A stretch of DNA of 64,000 bases from Gibbula magus. Lineage: Eukaryota; Mollusca; Gastropoda; Trochida; Trochidae. A program made the translations under genes and the position numbers. The notes below the pieces were generated by a model, which saw nothing but the letters and a program-made list of their open reading frames with translations, had not been told where the DNA came from and did no database searches. Positions 58,702 to 64,000 of this stretch are shown piece by piece (positions within the stretch are counted from its first letter, which is position 1; each line of letters begins with the position of its first letter). The stretch spans positions 31,809,375 through 31,873,374 of the forward strand of contig OW388296.1 in NCBI GenBank assembly GCA_936450465.1, read 5' to 3'.

Positions 58702-60149
58702 ATTGTCAGCTTGACAACTCAAGATGAATCCTAATCTCATGTCCCCTCCTGAAGAGTTGCTTGAGAATCGATCCCCTTCAGTCGTTGTCTTCACGGCGAT
58801 TAGCAGTAAGTTGAGGAATCGACTCGACTAGCCGTTAGTTGAGGAATCAACTCGTCACGTGTCCGTAGTCTATGATATCTATTGGTTAAGTGAGGGAGAG
58901 TACGAAGCATGGTAGCTCTCGAAACACAATTGATATGGACTGATTTGTTAAAGTCATCATTCGATTTCAGTTTGGACCTAGGAGAGCTGTAAATAATTCA
59001 TACCATGATTGATTGTTTACTTTTTATGTTTCACTTGATCACATAGTGCGGGTACATTTGCGAGTTCAAGCTAATTGAAGGACACGATGACGCTTGGTGC
59101 AGTAAATGGCTGTTGTATATGTAGCTGTAGGGTAGAAGGTTCGAATCCCACGTCCCACATCAAAACTAACATTGGTTCTATTTCAAATATTTTTCAATTT
59201 TCTCCAGAGTCGATTTTTAAAAAAATACATGAACATATTTCATTTCAATCATGTCAAATCTTTTACTCATCCTCCCTGGAAAGTGCATTGCATTTATTTA
59301 ACAATTGTTGTAATTTACCCATATACGATATCACGTTGATCTTCACATTAGAGGTTTGGGCAATTTAAATATATCATTAATAATTTGTGGGTTAAATATA
59401 TTTATGGGTTTCTTTACAACAAATAAAACAATTGCAAGCATATGTCTGTTAAGAGTATTTGAACATCCCTTGCCTACATAACAAGCTGTTATCCTTTGAT
59501 AGTTTATGGTACAACTTATGTACACAAAATTCCCCTGCAAGCTAAACGATACCTACCAAAAATGTAAGAAATCCCAAAGAGTAATAAACTCGACTGTAAC
59601 AAAGTACCATCATGCCTCTAAAGGCCAACTATTCGCAAACTGAATTTTTATTTTTTGAAATATTGTTGGTACGTGTTTCTGAAAAACACACCAAATCAAA
59701 ATTTTGAAATCTCCTTAATTTGGCAATATTGGAGAGTGTTTTTGTTACTGTTTTCTTTGCTTTTTAAAAATATAATTGAATTAACCTCAACAAATTTCGC
59801 TAATGGCTGCGAAGGTATCGAAGCAAACAATAATAATAATGAGGATACTTATATCGCGCTAAACTCCACAACACTAAGGGCCATGCTCAAAGCGCTTCAC
59901 ACATTATTACCCTGGTATAAGGACCAACATCGTTCCTTTAACTCATGACAGCCTACAGCAGTGATGTATCAATGGTTTATCGACTCGGATCAATCAACTG
60001 CACATCCGATTGCTGATCTACGGCATATAGACAGATCTATATGTCACCTTAGAGAATGGTGGAACATCTTGATCACGTAGTTTTAAACTGTCGGAACTTT
60101 CTGCTCTGATATTACAGTTTATGTAGATAAAATAATGCTTATATCATTA
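58702..60149. other. upstream of the PAN exon; repeat scraps
   Basis: A tRNA-like T arm (AGGTTCGAATCCCACG) lies at 59130-59146. At 59825-59925 an AATAAT run is followed by TTATATCGCGCTAAACTCC and GGGCCATGCTCAAAGCGCTT, a phrase I recall from dispersed repeats in many aquatic animals. No gene supported. Confidence 0.45.
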
Positions 60150-60400
60150 TTCAGTACATCGTCTGAGATACTATCAAACCCGGGCGACTTTCTAGCTTTG
60201 CTTGTTGAATCACCTTCTTAGCACCGTCAATAGACATACTCGTATCGTCGTATCGTCCTGTTATATCTATATTTTTAGGTGTTTTTTTCAGAAGTCGTAG
60301 CGTTACAGTTCCATAAGTTTTAAGTCTTGCGCCAAGTATGTACAGTGACGTCACTATTATTAACGATAACGTCTTTACACGTAACTCCATTGTCTTCATT
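60150..60400 (-). pseudogene. LINE reverse-transcriptase scrap
   Basis: The - strand frame reads SIDGAKKVIQQAKLESRPGL, similar to the block before RT motif 1 in CR1/Jockey-type LINEs (usually K-L-xKSPGxDGI). Nothing further is recognisable downstream. Confidence 0.5.
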
Positions 60401-62119
60401 CTTCTTTAATTTCCGAATTTATCTCGCCCTATTTTCCTCCCAAACTATTTAGTGCCATATGGAGTGATTAAACTCATCAACCCTCATTGTTTTGCTGGAT
60501 GGAGGTTCGACAAAACATTGATAAAGTGTCATCTGAAGTATTTTATTTGTATATACATTTACTTCACGTGAGACCTTCCTCAACTTATATATATATCAAC
60601 AACGTATTGTATTAGTTTTGTTTCCTTATTATATCATATTTAACTTAGAGGCTGAACATCCTATCCAAGTATATTTGTGAAATAACGATTTCATCACCCT
60701 AGCCTGTGTGAGTAAACATCAAGCATATCATGTATCGTACCCTGATAAATCGTGTTACTTCTTTATAAAACATGTCCTTCTCAAGTACCTTAAACATTGA
60801 CTTAACACAGCAGCAGTATTTGACGCTTGCTTCTTGTGCCTGGTTGTTTAGTTAGAACATTAAACGACAGGGTTTCTTGTTGTTGAACAATTACCCCAAA
60901 AAAATATTGTTAGAAGAAAGTGACAAATATAGAAACGAATTGTTTTATTATTTACTGCTTTCTTTGCATTACAATTTCTAAACAAATCTTCAGCGAATAG
61001 TCTTTGTTTTCTCAGTTATTCATCCGTATCCTCAGATCGGTAATAAGGGTGAGTTATTAATGTTTATTGATGACAGAAGTCAATATTTAATGAAGGGATT
61101 GTTAAGTTCCCAATTACAGCTAATAAGTTACGTTCATGGAGTCTGGTGATGACGGTTTGTCGTCATAGCCATGTGTTTAAGTACATAAAACAAATATACC
61201 ATTTATTTTTGGCAGTTTACTTTAACAAACTTTGAAAGTTTGCAAAAGGTTTATAAATTACATTAAAGATCGCTTCCAACATAACCATAAAAATAAATTC
61301 CTCTTCACCAATATTTCATGATGTAGAGAAAAATAAAAATGTTGAACCTTGTGGCATGAATAAAGATGGTGCAGTTTGTATTCAACTTATCTATAAGATG
61401 GATAAGATAATAACACTGGATTTGTTAAGCACCATTTAAAGTCAATGCAGCACGTTGTGTGTTTGTGCATATATTTTGTTTTCTCAAATTTGCTATATAT
61501 CCTTTAAGGTGTATACAATACACTGTTACGTTAGAGAGTAAACCATCTCATTAACCGACCCGATCAGCCGTAACCATAGAAAGGAGTTTAGAGAGCAAGA
61601 TAATGGTTTGGTTTGGTGCTTGGTTTGTCATTGATATATGAGTATATTATCTTTATTGATCTTCTTGTACATATATATATACGGTGTATTACACCAGTCC
61701 CTCGTTATGCGGCCCCTAGAATACGATAGCGTCTATCACTTATGTTGAAACTCCAACGATTTGTCTATTTGTATGAATAATAGAGATTGATTCGTTAGTC
61801 GAGGTAGACCGTTTGCATTTCGAGATCATTCATTATACATGATCATACTTATTGATCAGTAATCCGGTTTTAAAACGTTTGAGTCCTGTAGTCGTTGTCT
61901 TGCGTATATATACTATGCCAAAAAAGTAGGGGATATTGGATTTATAAGTGTTATTAAAAGAAAATAATGAATTCAAAGAAGAAACAAATACCGAAAATAA
62001 ATTAAGGGAACACATATCGATTTATTTCACATCATTGGTGCTGTAAATGACACACACAATGTCCATACTGAGGACAAAACCAGGCGCAACATCAGAATTA
62101 CCATAACATGAAAGCAAAG
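60401..62119. other. intergenic, repeat traces only
   Basis: Near 61434-61560 a segment resembles the MITE family at 57991 (TTTAAAG, CAGCACGTT, GTTAGAGAGTAAACCATCTCAT). At 61912-61935 CTATGCCAAAAAAGTAGGGGATA could be the terminal repeat of the Tc1-like element that follows. No gene supported. Confidence 0.45.
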
Positions 62120-62440
62120 TCAGTAACGGGTAAACCCCCCTCTGTTGGCCAAACAGGCATGGATACGACGTGGCATACTCCTTATGAGACGCCTCAAGTC
62201 ATTTTGGCCAAGATTATTCCAATCCTCTTGCAAAGCAGCAGCAAGTTTTTGGTCATTGGCAGGACGTTGTTGACGATGACGTTGATGTAACCGCTGTCCC
62301 AGGTTGTCCCAGACATGCTCGATGGTCGAGAGGTCTTGACTCAGCATTATGACATAAGAGTCCAAGGCAGTTTTGACACAACAAGTAAACAAAATCTTTG
62401 GATACTGTGAATCAACAGCATAATTCAAACTGAAAAGCAT
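62120..62440 (-). pseudogene. Tc1-like transposase, C-terminal fragment
   Basis: The - strand frame has SQDLSTIEHVWDNLGQRLHQR, a worn version of the Tc1 SPDLNPIEHVWD block with the third catalytic acid (E of TIEHVWD) kept, then WNNLGQNDLRRLIRSMPRR and a closing NRGGFTRY. The DNA-binding domain and the other catalytic residues are missing. It is a different lineage from the fragment at 114-392, judging by the sequence between the shared motifs. Confidence 0.88.
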
Positions 62441-62700
62441 GGTTCAGACGAAAGAAATGTTAACGTTTGAAAATAATTTATTTGTATGGGTAGTTTTCTG
62501 GTCAGATAACATTTCGTGACGTCAGTAGGAACTTGTGAAGGTTCTTCTGTATTTTGCAGAAAGTGATTGGTTTGAAGGGAACGTATCCATTTTTTCGTCT
62601 TAACCCTAATTAACCATGTCGAAAATTGTTTCATTAACCTTTACTCGAACGCAGCTACAAGGAGATACCGACCACCTGCAGCTTTCGGTGATATATGTAG

Positions 62701-62794
62701 AGGGTAATGTCCGAGTAACTCTTTATTCCTTAAAAATAATGGAGCCGAGGCCCCATTATTTTTAAGGAATGGAGAGTTACGAGGATATTACCCT
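62701..62794. mobile_element. hairpin element, about 42-bp arms
   Basis: AGGGTAATGTCCGAGTAACT onward pairs with the reverse complement ending GTTACGAGGATATTACCCT; the loop region is AGCCGAGGCC. A second partial arm (TAACTCTCCATTACTG and AATAATGGAG) follows at 62871-62905. Confidence 0.85.
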
Positions 62795-63529
62795 ACTTAA
62801 ATTACACTCAAAGTATTGCTCTTTTATCAAAACGAAATTGAAGTTCTACTTCAAAAATATGATGTGATGTGTAACTCTCCATTACTGTAAAATAATGGAG
62901 TGAAAGAACAATAGGATGACGTCACAAGTGTTATTTAATACAGGGTTTCTCATCACTCTGGTTTATTGTTAAGCGTCCGTATCAAAAGGAGGTGTAACAT
63001 GTCAATGTTTAGGTTAAAAGAATATTTATTTCAAAACAAAGGGATTGAAACACAGACTAGCAGCCTATCTTAATACCTCTCAATGTATCCACACTAAGTT
63101 TATTTTTCTCAATAACATGAGATTTCCTTAGGTACATAAGTGTTATCAAGTTTAGTTATTTGGTTCTACCTTTATATTTCCACAAAGTAAACAAATGTAA
63201 ATTCACGTTTAGTTCAATGTTAATTCACATCTCATCAGTTCTCTTCGCATTGTATTGTATATCTAACCACGCTTCCACTCTCGTACAGAACAGTGATTGC
63301 CTTAGAATAATGTTCAAATCAGATGTGACACTCTGGTGTATTTCTTAAACTGTGTATTTATAATTTAAGGCGACCCGATTTTATTATGGAAACCCGAGAT
63401 TCCATAATTGACCAACGTAAATAACATAAGTGAGAAGTTCAAATTCTATCAAAAACCTATTTTTATACTTTAACTAAGATATTGACGAAAATTCCAACTT
63501 TCTACCCCGCACCGTACGTGAGATACAGA
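62795..63529. other. intergenic, nothing recognised
   Basis: No supported gene. Confidence 0.35.
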
Positions 63530-63812
63530 CCCCCTTGCCCATGGGTATGCCCATGGGAAAGTTCGCCCATGGGCCTGCCCATGGGCTGGCCCATGGGCGA
63601 GAGGTTGTTAAAATTTGAGTTACACAAAAATTATTTTCTAATTTTTAATAATGGGTCTAGCAGTAACATATTTTAGGTATTTGTGAACTCCCCCAATGCA
63701 AAGGAAATTTTTTTTCCCATGGGCGAGATTTCCCATGGGCGAGATTTCGCCAATGGGCGAGACTTCGCCCATGGGCCAGGTTGCCCATGGGCGGATTTCC
63801 CATGGGCCAATG
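63530..63812. repeat. two clusters of GCCCATGGGC palindromes
   Basis: Five CCCATGGG cores lie in 63537-63600 and six (one changed to CCAATGGG) in 63716-63810, separated by about 110 bp of unrelated sequence. Spacers are 4-17 bases and often GAGATTT or TTCG. Confidence 0.9.
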
Positions 63813-63814
63813 TT

Positions 63815-64000
63815 GACTTAGGCAAACATATAATGTTTGTGAAATGTTGACTTTGAAAAAAAAAATGTTTGTGAAATGTTGACTTTGAAAAAAAAATGTT
63901 TGTGAAATGTTGACTTTGGAAAAAAAAATGTTTGTGAAATGTTGACTTTGAAAAAAAAATGTTTGTGAAATGTTGACTTTGGAAATATTGACTTTTAAAA
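63815..64000. repeat. 32-bp tandem repeat at the right edge
   Basis: Units of the form ATGTTTGTGAAATGTTGACT followed by TTGAAAAAAAAA, with GAAATG at 63841, 63873, 63904, 63936 and 63967. Length varies by one base in the A run. The array continues beyond the window or ends at it. Confidence 0.92.

Overview
The window looks like repeat-rich nuclear DNA from an animal, most likely a mollusc or another lophotrochozoan. It is AT-rich, genes are sparse and split by long introns, and many LINE, SINE and MITE-type remnants are present. The short motif AAGGGARRTAACTCT recurs about ten times, and a SINE-like tail with GGCGTTAAACTCCAA appears twice; from memory both are common in molluscan genomes. I cannot name the species. 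There are no prokaryotic operons, rRNA genes, CRISPR arrays or intact tRNA genes. The tRNA-like stretches are SINE heads or decayed tRNA copies.

Two host genes can be supported. The clearest is a two-exon TRIM-type E3 ubiquitin ligase on the + strand: a RING exon at 31749-32043, a 6.4 kb intron, and one large exon at 38443-40082 with two B-boxes, a coiled coil and a propeller-like C-terminus. The splice phases agree and give 644 residues. The second is a probable secreted protein on the - strand, assembled from a signal-peptide plus PAN/apple exon (58387-58701), a phase 1-1 threonine-rich linker exon (50829-51017) and a terminal exon (49367-50061) whose domain I do not recognise with confidence.

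The rest is mostly mobile DNA. From left to right: a Tc1-like transposase remnant (114-392); a LINE tail with a repeat inserted in it (1020-1655); a segment ending in a 25-bp minisatellite that recurs near 24 kb; hairpin and TIR elements (6.4-9.4 kb); tandem tRNA-derived SINEs in both orientations (16.6-17.4 and 19.3-19.7 kb); a 1 kb LINE reverse-transcriptase fragment (20.6-21.8 kb); a 1.2 kb minisatellite beside a decayed LINE (24.4-28.2 kb); the TRIM gene, whose intron holds a 24-bp minisatellite split by a young LTR element with identical LTRs (33467-36264); a short LINE insertion with 12-bp target duplications (40863-41290); a 2.1 kb 5'-truncated L1/Tx1-like LINE with a poly(A) tail and 7-bp target duplications (45285-47398); several non-autonomous DNA transposons between 43 and 58 kb; another Tc1-like remnant (62120-62440); and GCCCATGGGC palindrome clusters with a 32-bp tandem repeat at the right edge.

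I found no convincing new multi-gene system. The observations most worth a second look are the nested LTR insertion with identical LTRs and a clear target duplication, a 45-bp exact copy of TRIM coding sequence inside the same gene's intron, LINE insertions dated or delimited by target duplications and a paralogous empty site, a shared 3' stem-loop in three LINE copies, and several TIR or foldback elements built from degenerate short words.
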